This document shows, piece after piece, positions 1 through 11,054 of a DNA stretch of 64,000 nucleotides (within the stretch, counting starts at the first letter, position 1; each line of letters begins with the position of its first letter). Both the position numbers and the translations under genes were made by a program. The DNA lies in the NCBI GenBank assembly GCA_033296885.1, contig MU863931.1, positions 62,001 to 126,000 on the forward strand, read 5' to 3'. The notes beneath the pieces are model-generated. The model was given only the letters and a program-made list of their open reading frames with translations. It searched no databases and was not told where the DNA came from. The DNA is from Triangularia verruculosa (Eukaryota > Ascomycota > Sordariomycetes > Sordariales > Podosporaceae).

Positions 1-1700
1 CTGTCGCGACAATGGCGCGGACGAGAGGCTCCTGGGCACCCACAAGGTCAAGGTTGTTCACGTCAACAAGCTCGCCAGTCGTAGCATTATGCCCTTGCCA
101 CAGCTCGTTTTGATCCCTAGACCAGGTGCCTACAACAACGACAGCGACGTCGGCAGCCTCAGCGGCTGCGATAGCCTCATCAAACCCGTCCTCTGAGGTA
201 GACCAACGTTCGCAGCCCTTGGCATACGTGACTTTTCCCCTCCCGATGGCTTTGATGCCGTCGAGCGGAGTGACGCCGCGGGTGGAAGAGTTGACGATGA
301 CATAATCTCCGTAGTTCATGAAACCATATGCCATGGGCCCAATGACGGCGATGGAAGCATCCTTGCGCAGAGGAAGGAGGTTGTTGTGATTCTCGAGAAG
401 CACGATGGACTCCTCATCCAGCTTCTGGGCCAGGGCGACATGTTCGGGTGCGTGGATCACCTTGTTGGCCTCGGTTGCTGGGAGGCCCGGGAAGGGAGTC
501 TCGAAGAGCCCAAGTTCAAACTTTGCCCTGAGGACGCGGGCGACAGCCGTGTCTACGACATCCTCCTTGATCTTGCGGCTTGACACCAACGCAGGGATCT
601 GCTCGAAGGAGTAGGAGCCGCCTCCCATCTCCACATCGCCGCCAGCTGGGAGGATGTACTGGACGATAGCATCCTTGTCGATGGGATCCGACGCGCACAT
701 CTTGAAATCTTTGCAAAGGCGATCGGAGGCGCCAGCGTCTGTCATGGTGAAGTACTTATATTCCCACTCGTCGCGGAGGATGTCGGTGAGAAGGTGGGGA
801 TCCGAGACGGCCGGGATGCCGTCGTAGCTGTGGTATGCCGTCATGATGGAAAAGACACCTCCGTCGATGATGGCACGCCTATACGCCGGGAGGAAGGTGG
901 TCCGCAATTCTCGCTCCCCGCCATGGGCCGGACCCGTGTTTAACCCCTGTTCCGTCACGCCAAAGGCAGCAAAGTGCTTCACCATGGCACTGACGCCAGC
1001 AGACTGCGCACCTTTGACGTAGGCATGGGCGAACTCTCCAGCGAGAAAGCCGTCCTCGCCGTATGTCTCCTCAACGCGGCCATGGCGAAGTTCGCGTGCC
1101 AAGTCAGCAACCGGAGCAAAGAGCTGGTTCACACCAATGGCGCGGGCCTCCTTGGCAATGATAACGGCCATCTCTTGAACCAAGGCCGGGTTCCAGGAGC
1201 ATCCGTGGGCGATGGGGGAGTTGAAAATGGTGGCATTGTCTGGGACGTGATAATCAGCAACAGCTCTGATGTTTCATCAGTGCAAGCAGTGCAAGGAACA
1301 TACGGGCAAGGAAACCGTGGATGCCCTCTGTTTGGACAAATGCTGGGATACCGAGATAGGTGTCCTCCTGGATGTAATCCTGGGCCGCTTTGATGTGCTC
1401 CGAGAGCCATTCGTTCGGCACGGGGACGCCAACATAAAATGAGTTCCCCCTGTCCCTGGTACTCCATTCCAGGCCAGTTTGATTGAGCGCCCCAGTTGTC
1501 TCGTTCATCCAGTTGCGGATATCCCCCTGGAGAAGCTGGGATGCCTTCTCCTCGATGGTCATCCGAGAGAGCAAGTCGGCCACGCGGGCGTTGACCGACA
1601 CCTTGGGGTTTTTGTAAACGGCATGTTTGAGACTGGGGCGTTTGTTGTCGGCAGCTGAGGCAGCCGCCGCAAGGATTAACGCCGATGGCAGAAGTCTCAT
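1..1700 (-). CDS. Secreted GH3 beta-glucosidase-like glycoside hydrolase (3' end outside window)
   Basis: Family 3 enzymes remove terminal beta-linked glucose or xylose from oligosaccharides by a retaining mechanism. The start at 1700 gives a signal peptide (MRLLPSALILAAAASA). Exon 1 is 1700-1304, a 64-bp intron 1303-1240 has a GTATGT donor and CCCAG acceptor, and exon 2 stays open from 1239 to the window edge. I translated it by hand: EGIHGF, then LFAPVADLARE, then the VEETYGEDGF block and a MVKHF motif. The likely nucleophile is Asp300 in MTDAGA. The second (alpha/beta sandwich) domain begins with LLENHNNLLPL. The C-terminus lies outside, so a fibronectin III-like domain cannot be judged. 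It diverges from the GH31 gene across an 803-bp shared promoter. The substrate (glucose or xylose) cannot be settled from sequence; a role on xyloglucan fragments is inferred from the neighbour. Confidence 0.93.
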
Positions 1701-2503
1701 GGCTTTCGTCCGCCCTGAGCCGAAGAACCCGAAGCTGTGGTTGAGTCGAGGGATGGAACAAGGTGCCAGGTGGGTGGACGGCGCCAGTCTGAGCTCGCCA
1801 TTGTGGGAGTATTGATGCCTCTTATGGTGCCGAGTAAACAATAACCATACGCCATGATTGTGCCCAAGCTCCCGAGTCGCCAAGGCATCAAATGCCGGGG
1901 GGTGTAAGTGAGGGCCCACTTGCCGAACTGGGCAGGTCCTGGAGCCGCGCCGAACCGATGTCGTGGTTGTGACCAACGGCTCAGCCGGGCCTTGCGTCCT
2001 TGAGCATGCATATCGCCTTCATGAGAGCAACTGTGAATGAAATCCCCAAGGTAAGGATTGGGGAAGCACCGCATGCAGTTGTGGAACCAGCTCCGCTTCC
2101 CAACGCCCCCGCGCAAGATGGAAGTTCCGCCAATCAGGGGCTCGGTCAACATTCGCCCGACAGCCCGATCGAGAACCCTCCTACAGCAGCTGCAGCTCTA
2201 CAATCTACCTACATGCTCCTTGGCCTCGCATCACTCTCACTCATCAGCAAACCCCGCAGCTTAAGCCGCAATCCTTAGATATGCGGGAGTCAGGTTAGGT
2301 AACCGGAACTTCGGGGGTGTGGATGTGATGCATCATGCACGATGGACAACGGAAGGGGGGCCGGGAGCCCGCTTCCCAAACCTCGACCATCATCCATACA
2401 TACCATCGCTCCTTGAAAGTTGTCATCCGACAAACAGACAAACAACGCCCGAGTTGACAGCTTTGAGTTGACGTCTTGCGTGCTGGTGCACCACCTGTCG
2501 ACA
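1701..2503. promoter_or_regulatory. Shared divergent promoter of the GH3 and GH31 genes
   Basis: This 803-bp spacer separates two start codons pointing away from each other. A CCAATCA box lies at 2130-2136, fitting the HAP/CBC complex site. A GC-rich stretch near 2104-2112 reads GCGGGG on the minus strand and matches the CreA consensus SYGGRG. Both are consensus matches only. I saw no convincing XlnR-type GGCTAA site. The small open frames here look like noise. Confidence 0.4.
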
Positions 2504-4943
2504 ATGAAATTTCGCGACGGTAATTATGCTCTGCACCACCTCATCCATTCAAGTCTCGGGTGTCAGAGACAGTGCAGTGGCTGATATGCTCCAGGACAAT
2601 GGCTCGTGGCTGAGGGCGTGCGCGTCCAGTATGCCGATGAGGTATACCGCATCACGCCGACACGCTCTGGCAAAGGAATTAGCCTCCTGTGCCCAATGCG
2701 CAAGATCATGACCCGGGGCGACACGCTGAATCTTGGCACACTCAGTGTTGTATGTTGCGAACAACGCCCGTCCATCGCGGAAGCCCAAACCTGTGTTAAC
2801 ATTCGACGCCTAGGACATCGAGGCAGCTATTGACGGCGTAATCTCGGTCGAAACCACCCACTGGCAAGGCGCTGTTTGCCGCGGTCCCGATTTTGATCTC
2901 TTCCCCAATGGACAGCCCGAGGTGGAGGCCAAGATCACAAAGAATGAGAACGGCACCATCCTGTCCGCCGGTAGCCTCTCGGCAACAGTCAGTAGCAAAC
3001 CGCACGAGTTCGACATCTCGTTCCATCCCACCGGCAGCAAGAAACCCTTGACCACGCTTCTCAATCGGTCCGTGGGCCTGGCCTACACGCCCGCGCCGAG
3101 CACCCCGATGCAGTTGGCCGACATGCGCAACTTCAAGCACTACATCTTCACCCAAACCACCCTCAGTGTCGGTGAATCTGTCCACGGCCTCGGTGAGCGC
3201 TTTGGGCCCTTCAACAAGGTCGGGCAAAAGGTCACCCTCTGGAACGCCGACGGGGGCACTTCTTCCGACCAGGCGTACAAGAACATCAGCTTCTGGATGA
3301 GCTCGCGCGGCTATGGCGTCTTCATCAACACGCCTGAACGTGTTGAGCTCGAGATCGGAAGCGAGCGGTGCTGTCGTGTCCAGACCAGCGTCGAGGGGCA
3401 GAGACTCCGTTGGTTCATCATCTATGGGCCGTCTCCTCGCGAGATTCTCGGCAAGTACTCCATCCTGACCGGTGCATCAGGCCGCCTGCCCAGCTGGTCC
3501 TTCGGTCTATGGCTGAGCACCTCCTTCACCACGTCGTATGACGAGGAAACGGTCAACAGCTTCCTCTCGGGCATGAAAGCGCGCGACATCCCCGTCGAGG
3601 TCTTCCACTTTGACTGCTTCTGGCTCAAGGCCTTCCAATGGTGCGACTTTGAGTTTGACGAGGACATGTTTCCGGATCCCAAGGGCCAGATCACGCGCCT
3701 CAAGGCCGACGGCATCATCAAGAAGGTCTGTGTGTGGACAAACCCATACCTCGGGCAGGCATCGCCCGTGTTTGCCGAAGCTGCGGCCAAGGGCTATCTC
3801 CTAAAGCGCAAGAACGGAGATGTTTTCCAGTGGGACCTCTGGCAGACAGGCATGGGAATTGTCGACTTCACCAACCCGGACGCCTGTGCGTGGTTTGTCC
3901 GCTGCCTGGAGCGACTCTTCGACACTGGTGTTGACTCCATCAAGACCGACTTTGGCGAGCGCATTCCTTCAGAGGATGTGCAGTGGTTCGACACCTCGGT
4001 AGACCCAAAGAAGATGCATAATTACTATGCATTCATCTACAACAAGCTGGTTTACGAGACACTGCAGAAACGGTTCGGTGCCAACGAGGCGGTTCTGTTT
4101 GCCCGCACCGCCACGGCGGGCACCCAGCGCTTCCCCCTCACCTGGGGTGGCGATTGCGAGTCGACACCGGAAGCCATGGCCGAGTCGCTGCGCGGCGGTC
4201 TCTCCCTGGGCCTTTCCGGCTTTGCCTTTTGGAGCGTCGATATCGGCGGATTCGAAGGCCATCCCCCACCGTGGATCTACAAGCGCTGGGTCGCGTTCGG
4301 GCTCCTCTGCTCACACTCCCGCCTGCACGGCTCAAACTCGTATCGCGTGCCCTGGACGGTCGATAACGACGACCAGTCGGAGGAAGGATGTTCGGCCACG
4401 CTCCGCAAGTGGACGCACCTCAAGTCTCGCTTGATGCCGTACCTGTTCTCGCAGGCCCAGGAGTGCGTGAAGAGCGGACTTCCGCTCAGCTTGAGGGCCA
4501 TGTGCATCGAGTTCCCCGACGACCCGACGGCGTGGACGCTTGATCGCCAGTTTATGCTGGGTGATAGCCTCCTCGTGGCCCCGGTGTTTGAGGAGGATGG
4601 CACAGTCCAGTTCTACCTACCAAAGGGCCGTTGGACCAGTTTCTTCACGGGGGAGACCAAGAGCGGCCCCGACTGGTTCACTGAGACGCATGCGTTTGGC
4701 ACCCTCCCGCTTTATGTCCGGCCGAACACGCTATTGGTTCTGGGCAAAGAAGGGGAGAAGAGGACTGTATACGACTACGCAACGGACGTTGAGGTAAGGA
4801 GTTACTCCGCCAGCGAGGGAGCTCGCGCTGTGTTGGTGGATAGCGATGGGAAAACACTGGGCGCCCTTAAGGTAAAGAACGGGGAAGTCACGGGGAAACA
4901 ACTGCTGAAAGGCAACTCTGTCATCACTGTTGTAAGGGAATAG
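2504..4943 (+). CDS. GH31 alpha-xylosidase, intracellular type
   Basis: GH31 alpha-xylosidases remove non-reducing alpha-1,6-xylose from xyloglucan oligosaccharides and isoprimeverose. Three exons: 2504-2519, 2595-2749 and 2814-4943, giving 766 residues. Exon 1 is only 16 nt (MKFRDG); an N-terminus reading MKFRDGQWLVAEGVRV fits the family, and the frame before 2595 is closed by a TGA at 2582. Introns are 75 and 64 bp. The nucleophile is Asp436 in KTDFGE and the acid/base is Asp504 in GGDCES; their 68-residue spacing resembles that of bacterial YicI-type enzymes (66). An N-terminal beta-sandwich precedes the barrel and a C-terminal beta domain follows. No signal peptide is seen, so it probably acts inside the cell on imported oligosaccharides. 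It shares its promoter with a secreted GH3 and is followed by a sugar transporter. Alpha-glucosidase activity is the main alternative. Confidence 0.92.
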
Positions 4944-6387
4944 ATGCCACGGTCGACTAGGGATGCCGGAAGCCTCATGCAAATACTTTCCTCCACTGGT
5001 AATCATGCCCATGCCTTGATGTTCAGGAAGCCTTTCTGTGCCCCCTCGATCCTCATAAACTTCCGCAGGCGTTTGTTGCAAGCACGTAGGCATCGGCCGA
5101 GATCCTTAACTAGCACCCAATAACAACATTCAAGTTCGCGATTCCTCGTTCGAAGGATCAGTCACAACGACACACACCAACTCACCATAAGCACTACGGA
5201 TATTGACGGTGGGAAGAAGATGACCCACAGACAGCTAGCTAATATTTTGTATGCATACCCTTGGCTGTAATTACTGCTTTGCACCGATCTGGCATCGAAA
5301 TATAAAAGTAGAACTCGCTAGCGCTCTTCGGTAGTAAGTTTTTTAATACCGCTGGATCCCTGTAGCCGCGCCATTGTACTGTTGTAAGTTATTGAAATCT
5401 TGGTGATTCTTTTATGCACGCGACCATAGTACTGTGTACTCTCGGAATATCTCGGACGCAATGGACCGAGGAAAGGTTTCCTATGCAGAATCCCAGTCCG
5501 GCCCGGACTCCCGGATCTAAACGAGCATCCCAACCAAACGAAGTTCGAGGCTTGCTAAATACGCGAAGGAAGGACGATGGTACTTCGGAGAAACGCCATT
5601 TAGTGTCAGGACAACGCAGCTCGCTCCAGCCAGACACGTTGCTAGGGCAAGATGAATCCCGAGTAACCTCTCAGAAGTGATCCGTTACTTCAAAGGGTGA
5701 AGTGACTAGTGACACTAGGTGCAGATGGCTCGAGATTGCCGAACTTGACCATCTGCTTGAGGAGTTACACTGAAGGTTCGCTACCATCCTAAGGCTTTAC
5801 GCAAGATATTACTGGGTCCAGTGTTGGATGCCCAGCAGTCTCCGCTGCCCTCAGGGCCCCCTATGCCCTGGTCACGGCCCGACCCGGGCCGTTGGTTGGA
5901 ATGGGAAGTCAGACCGAGGGAATATGGTTGTCCCCGCTCCAATCCGCAGTGGCATCCCCCAGCATCTCCCCGCATACGCCCACACCACGGCGCGGGGGAA
6001 GAGCTTGCTGACGGACTTTCGAGGCGCACGAATCATAACGTGGCCGGCCTCGGCCGGGAGCCTAGGTACCGGCTCGGTGATTTCTGGGACGGCGCGCGGG
6101 CAACGATCCATGATCTACGAACCACGAGGCGAATTGTAGAGGTGGCCTGACAACTGCCTTGGATCGAGCATGGGTTTCAATGTGGAAGGTGCTGCGTCCT
6201 GGGAAGCGGTCTAAACCACACCGGATCCGCCTCCGTAGGTGCGGCAACGGACCAAGCCAATGGGCAAGTTCTTTATCCATTTCATATATGTCTACCTATG
6301 CAGCGTCCACGATGGAGCCTCCATATTATCCAACGTCTGAAAGGGCCTGTGATCGAGACGGAAAGCAGGACGGTCCAGCCAGCAACC
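4944..6387. other. Intergenic spacer upstream of the sugar transporter
   Basis: About 1.4 kb without a supportable gene. Several overlapping open frames between 5821 and 6150 occur on both strands at once, in GC-rich sequence, and resemble no protein family. The distal part probably holds the promoter and 5' leader of the transporter. No repeat or RNA gene seen. Confidence 0.5.
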
Positions 6388-8081
6388 ATGGGCAAAGCGT
6401 TCAACATCTTCCTGGCGGTCTTCGCCGCGACAGGGTATGCCGCTCGAGCAACTGTACATACACTCTGAAAGAGCATGATGCTGACGAAACACGTGCCAGG
6501 TCTTTCCTGTTCGGCTACGACAGTGGTGTGATGACTGATGTGATTGCCAGCGAGAACTTTCTCGAGTACTTCGATACCAGCACCGGAAGCGCCATCATTG
6601 GAGCCATCAACAGCACATTTTCAGGAGGGGCTGTATTCGGATCGCTGATGGGAGGCCTGACAATGGACAGGTTTGGGCGCAGAAAGACAATCATGATCGG
6701 CGCCATGATTGCCCTTGTCGGGGCTATTCTGCAAGCCGCCGCCCAAAACCTTGCCATGATTCTCGTCGGCCGCATCATTGCGGGTTGGGCGGTTGGGTTG
6801 ATGAGCATGTCGGTTCCTGTCTATCAGTCCGAATGCGCCCACCCAAAGATCCGAGGCCTGATTGTCGGTCTGTCACAACAGATGATTGGTGTTGGCTTTA
6901 TCGTGTAAGTCGACGCAGCGGGGCACACCTTGGCCCCGGTCTCCCTAAGGCATAATATAACGCATTTACTGATTAAACTAAAGGTCCACTTGGGTTGGTT
7001 ATGGATCCTCGTATGCTGAGGGTAACTTGGGCCAGTTCCAATGGAGATTCCCCCTTGCTTTCCAGGCAGCCCCTGCCCTGATTCTTGTCTGTGGCATCAT
7101 GCTGTTTCCAGAGAGTCCCCGTCACCTGATGGAGAAGGATTGCGAGGAAGAAGCTATGCGAGTCCTGCGGAAACTGCACTTCGACGGCACCAACGACAAC
7201 TGGATCCAGCAAGAATTTCACGAAATCAAAACCACCATTGCCGCCGAGAAGGCCATTACGGTCCCGGGATGGAGGATCATGTTTACCGTCCCCCAATGGC
7301 GGACGCGCTTGATGCACGGTGTGGCCGTCCAAGTATTTACGCAATTTACCGGCATCAACGTTATTGGGTATGTAAAATATACTCGCTGTCCTTTAGAAAG
7401 TTTCATGGCTAAGAACGTGTGACTGTCAACAGATACTACCAGACGCAGATGTACCAAGCCCTGGGCATCACCGGACAGCGGGTCTTGCTGGTGGCCGGTA
7501 TTTACAATTGCGTCGGTCCGCTCGCCAACCTGATCTTCATCATCTTCATCATCGACCGCGTTGGCCGCCGCCGCCCCCTTCTATGGGGAACTATTGCGAT
7601 ATCCATTGCCCTTATATGTGAAGCGGCCATCAACAGCAAAATCGACAAGGAGAACCCCGACCACGGGCTCTCTATCGCCGGCGTCTTCTTTATATTTTGC
7701 GTCACTGTCATCTTCTCCTGGTCATGGGGCCCGATCTCCTGGGTGTACATGTCAGAGGTGATGCCAATGCAAATCCGCGCCCGCGGTAATGCCTTCGCGA
7801 CCGGCATTGGTAACTGGCTTGTGTCGACGTTCTGGGCGCAGCTGTCTCCTGTGGCGCTCAAGGAGCTGGACTGGAAGTTTTACTTTTTGTTCGTGGCCTG
7901 GAATCTGGTAATCACCCTACCAGTTGTCTTCTTCTTCTTCAAAGAGACAAAGCAAATATCCTTGGAAGACATCGATCTCCTCTTTGGCGAAAGGGCCCTC
8001 GGTGCCCTGCCGAAAGACATCAATAATGGGGATGGAGACCTAGCTCAGGTGCAGGAAACGGTGGAGAAGCCGGCAGCATAA
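6388..8081 (+). CDS. MFS sugar transporter (sugar porter family)
   Basis: Predicted proton-coupled uptake of a mono- or oligosaccharide across the plasma membrane. Four exons (6388-6434, 6500-6904, 6984-7367, 7433-8081) give 494 residues; introns are 65, 79 and 65 bp. Family signatures are present: FLFGYDSGVM in helix 1, MDRFGRRK between helices 2 and 3, PVYQSE in helix 4, PESPRHLMEK after helix 6, QFTGINVIGYY in helix 7 and DRVGRRRP between helices 8 and 9. Joining the first intron gives AATGSFLFGY, which restores helix 1; the second acceptor is an unusual AAAG but restores FIVSTWVGYG. The C-terminal tail is short and acidic. Position beside GH3 and GH31 genes suggests a xyloglucan-derived di- or oligosaccharide substrate; this is inference, since substrate cannot be read from sequence in this family. 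Confidence 0.93.
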
Positions 8082-8300
8082 TTACGAGCACGGGGCTGGG
8101 GAAGAATATACTAGGTAGGTACCTATTACAGCTACCATAGTTATCTACACTCCCATTCTAAGTACTTACGCCTCTACATCCTCATCCTCGCTCCCTATAT
8201 CTCAACCAAGCAGGCTCCTCCGGGCGATCCTCCTCCGCTACGGCATCTAACACCTGCAGTTGCCTAGTTGTATAATCGGACATGTGAAGACGCCTTTCCA

Positions 8301-8978
8301 TCACAAGCTACCCATCACGCCAGCAACCGCTACACCCACCGCCGCAGCCATCGCATAACCCGTCTCCCTTGCCGCGCCAGCGGTACTAGTACTACTAGTA
8401 GTCGTCGTTGTAACCTCATCCCCATCATCGCTCCCATCATCATTCTGACCCGCACCCTCGGTAGGACTAGCCCCCGGCCCCATCGTCAAGCTGGCCACAT
8501 TCACCTCCCCATTCATCACCATCATGGCAGTAGCACACTCATCCACATCCGTAGCCAAAAGCGCCAGCACCTGCCCAATCGTCTCCGAGCCCGACTCATT
8601 GTCAAACGCCGTTGAGCACGCCTTAACAAAGTCGGTTGCGTCGTCCCTCACTTCCGAGATCCACGAGCTGCGGGCCGAGTTCCAGCTGCTGACGGCTGTC
8701 TTGAGGGCCGGTGTGTCGCCGACGAAGGTCCGAGACCAGTTCTGAGCCCAGGAGCACTGCGCGCGGACGTCGGTGAGGCTGCTGCCGGTGGCGGTAGATT
8801 GCTCAGACTCGAATGAGTCGAGCGCTTCCGAAACGAGTTCTGGAGGTTGAGTGGGCATGGTCTTTCTGATCGAGTCAAAGCTCTGCTCGCATGGTGAGCC
8901 AGAGATAGTTGGGGTGGCTGATGGGGTGGTTGATGCCACCGCGAGTGCAAAGAAGGGGACAATGGTGATGAGCTTCAT
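8301..8978 (-). CDS. Secreted protein with likely GPI anchor, paralogue 1
   Basis: Single exon, 225 residues from the ATG at 8978. An ATG nine codons upstream is in frame, but the signal peptide starts cleanly at MKLITIVPFFALAVAS. The mature part has four cysteines (in PCEQSF, QCSWAQ, ACSTAF, ECATAM), a Ser/Thr-rich stretch with a run of threonines, and a C-terminal hydrophobic tail after GAARETGY that fits a GPI attachment signal. It is a tandem paralogue of the next gene: both carry an R-[ST]-S-W-I-x-E-V block, an ATDV-x-EC block and the ARETGY end. Function unknown; probably cell-wall or plasma-membrane bound. The alternative is simple secretion. Confidence 0.8.
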   Translation of the reverse strand: MKLITIVPFFALAVASTTPSATPTISGSPCEQSFDSIRKTMPTQPPELVSEALDSFESEQSTATGSSLTDVRAQCSWAQNWSRTFVGDTPALKTAVSSWNSARSSWISEVRDDATDFVKACSTAFDNESGSETIGQVLALLATDVDECATAMMVMNGEVNVASLTMGPGASPTEGAGQNDDGSDDGDEVTTTTTSSTSTAGAARETGYAMAAAVGVAVAGVMGSL

Positions 8979-9188
8979 GGTGGCGGTTACCGTGACCTTG
9001 CTCAAAGTGAATTCCTGGAAATGGTTTGAGAAAAAGCGGATGTCGCGGTCAAGTTTCTTTTATTAACAAAGACGATGCTGATCAGTGGATCATGGCATGA
9101 CTTTCCTTCGAGAAGGATTCTCGTTTCCGAGCTTTACTGCAACCTTGACTGGGGGGCGGTGATCCTTTTACCCGGTCTTGGCGCGTTC

Positions 9189-9905
9189 TTACACGCCAGC
9201 AGCCCCAGCCCACGCAACGGCGCCGACGATCCCCAGGATGGGACCCAGATATCCCGTCTCGCGAGCTCCAGCAGCGGTCGAATCTGTTGTCGTCACCGAG
9301 GTGCTCAGAATCTCCCACTCACCGGTCTTTGTCCTGACCTCAATATCGTCTTTTGTCTTCGTCGTTGTCGCTGGCACAAATTTCCCAAACACCATCTCGG
9401 CATTGGTGACGCATTCCTGCACGTCGGTAGCGAACTCCTGGAGGAAATCCCCGACCTCGCTCGTGCCCACGATTCCCACGCACGATCTGGAATACTCGCT
9501 CACTTGCGGCTTGACCTCTTTGATCCACGACGTTCTTGATTCTTCATAGCTCGAAAACACGGTGCTCAGCTCGGATGGGAGCAGCGACAACTGCTGGCTT
9601 GAAAGACCGAGGTATATCGAGCACACTGACGTGCGATCTAATTGCTCCAGGGAGGCCGTAGCCGACGCCAAGTAGGGGTGTTCGGTTACTTTTGCCATCG
9701 CGCTGGACCGGTATTCCTCGAGCTCGGGTGGCGATTTCGGTTTGGTGATGTGGATCTTGTAGCTTGTCCAAAGACAGTTGTCCAAGGCCTCGCCGGTTTG
9801 GACTGGTGTTGGAGTGCTCGCGGGTGTTTGACGAGGAAGGATGGCGTGCCAGCTGGCGAGGGCTGGGGTCATGAGAACGGCCACGAGGATGATTGGGAGG
9901 TGCAT
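9189..9905 (-). CDS. Secreted protein with likely GPI anchor, paralogue 2
   Basis: Single exon, 238 residues. The signal peptide MHLPIILVAVLMTPALAS is followed by a Pro/Thr-rich segment. Four cysteines occur in the same order as in the neighbouring paralogue (NCLWTS, VCSIYL, SCVGIV, ECVTNA). The shared blocks are RTSWIKEV and ATDVQEC, and the protein ends in GARETGY plus a hydrophobic tail, a probable GPI signal. The two genes lie head-to-tail with 210 bp between them and overall identity looks low, so the duplication is old. No family with known function is recognised; resemblance to wall or infection-structure proteins of filamentous fungi is possible but unproven. Confidence 0.8.
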   Translation of the reverse strand: MHLPIILVAVLMTPALASWHAILPRQTPASTPTPVQTGEALDNCLWTSYKIHITKPKSPPELEEYRSSAMAKVTEHPYLASATASLEQLDRTSVCSIYLGLSSQQLSLLPSELSTVFSSYEESRTSWIKEVKPQVSEYSRSCVGIVGTSEVGDFLQEFATDVQECVTNAEMVFGKFVPATTTKTKDDIEVRTKTGEWEILSTSVTTTDSTAAGARETGYLGPILGIVGAVAWAGAAGV

Positions 9906-11054
9906 TGTCAGGGGTGGTGATCAGTTATCTGTTTTCCTTCAGCGAATTATGGGTGTGGAGGGAATTGGAGGCAAAAGACGCGTCCTTTCTTTGGGCGGGG
10001 AACGCCTCTCATATATTATCTTCTGACCTGACGAGTTTGCGCTCCTAGGCGACATTAACACAAGATCCGTGCATAAAGCAGATGAAAGCGCCCCTTGGCA
10101 GCTGTCCTAGCTGTCCTAGCGCCAACATCAGGGTTCCATTGAGCAATTTCCAAGCGGTGTCTGCCTCACAGGCGCAGCCCCCGGCCCGTCCCACAGCGTC
10201 AGCAAGGCCGTGTTGTTCCCGCAAAACCAACTTTTGTCCGTCTGGACGGGCACTCATAAGACATGGAAATTAAAGAGCAAGTGTCCAGATGGAAGGCAAC
10301 GGACTGAGGTGATCATATTCACTAATTCCCATTCATCGATATGGGTCTTTACCTAGCTAGGTACCTTACAAATATGTGTAGAAGTACCCCGTGGACTATC
10401 CGTCCAAGTCGTCTGAGCTCGACATGCACCTTCCTCGTCACCCTGTCGCTCCTCTTACTAACCGGATCTTTCCCGTACCGCAATAACCCTTTACCCCTTT
10501 TCGCCATTTCACCATTTCACCATTTTATATACTCGGCCCGCAGCTTTAATCATATTTCTCAAACATCTTCTCTGTGAAGCCGGACTCAGCTCCCTCTTTC
10601 CGGTGGTCAAACGGAGACTGTTCCTCAGTGACAGAAAGTCTTAAGAGTAGGTATGGAAGGCCCAAATGTCATAGCATGTCCCCGGATACACTTGCATCTC
10701 AGTGCCGTGCCAGTGCAGTCCGTGTTTCTGTAAATGAAGGCTAGGTACGGACAAGAATGATTAGCACCTTACTACCGAAACGAAAGGACGTGAACCACTC
10801 ACTGCGGCAAGTATCCGCGATGCTGTTGACATTGAGTGACTGCAGGGATACCTCTAGGTAGACTACATGCCCAATGGACAAACGGATGCCATTATTTTCA
10901 GTAAAATAGTAGACCGAAGTGTCGATTTTGTTAGAAATAAGCTTCAATATAGTGCTACCAAAATAATAGAAATAATTCCAATGCTAGGTAGAGTGCCCTC
11001 AACGACTAATAACACAAAAGAATGGCGACGTTACCCTTGAAAGACACTTTCCCT
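9906..11054. other. Intergenic spacer, nothing recognised
   Basis: Lies between the 5' end of the second GPI-like gene and the 3' end of the AA9 gene. It should hold the promoter of the former. Short open frames do not resemble proteins. No repeats or RNA genes seen. Confidence 0.5.

Noticed and set aside
5821..6150. Long overlapping open frames in three readings upstream of the sugar transporter
   Set aside because: They overlap on both strands in GC-rich DNA, lack family resemblance and have no consistent codon bias; more likely promoter or leader.
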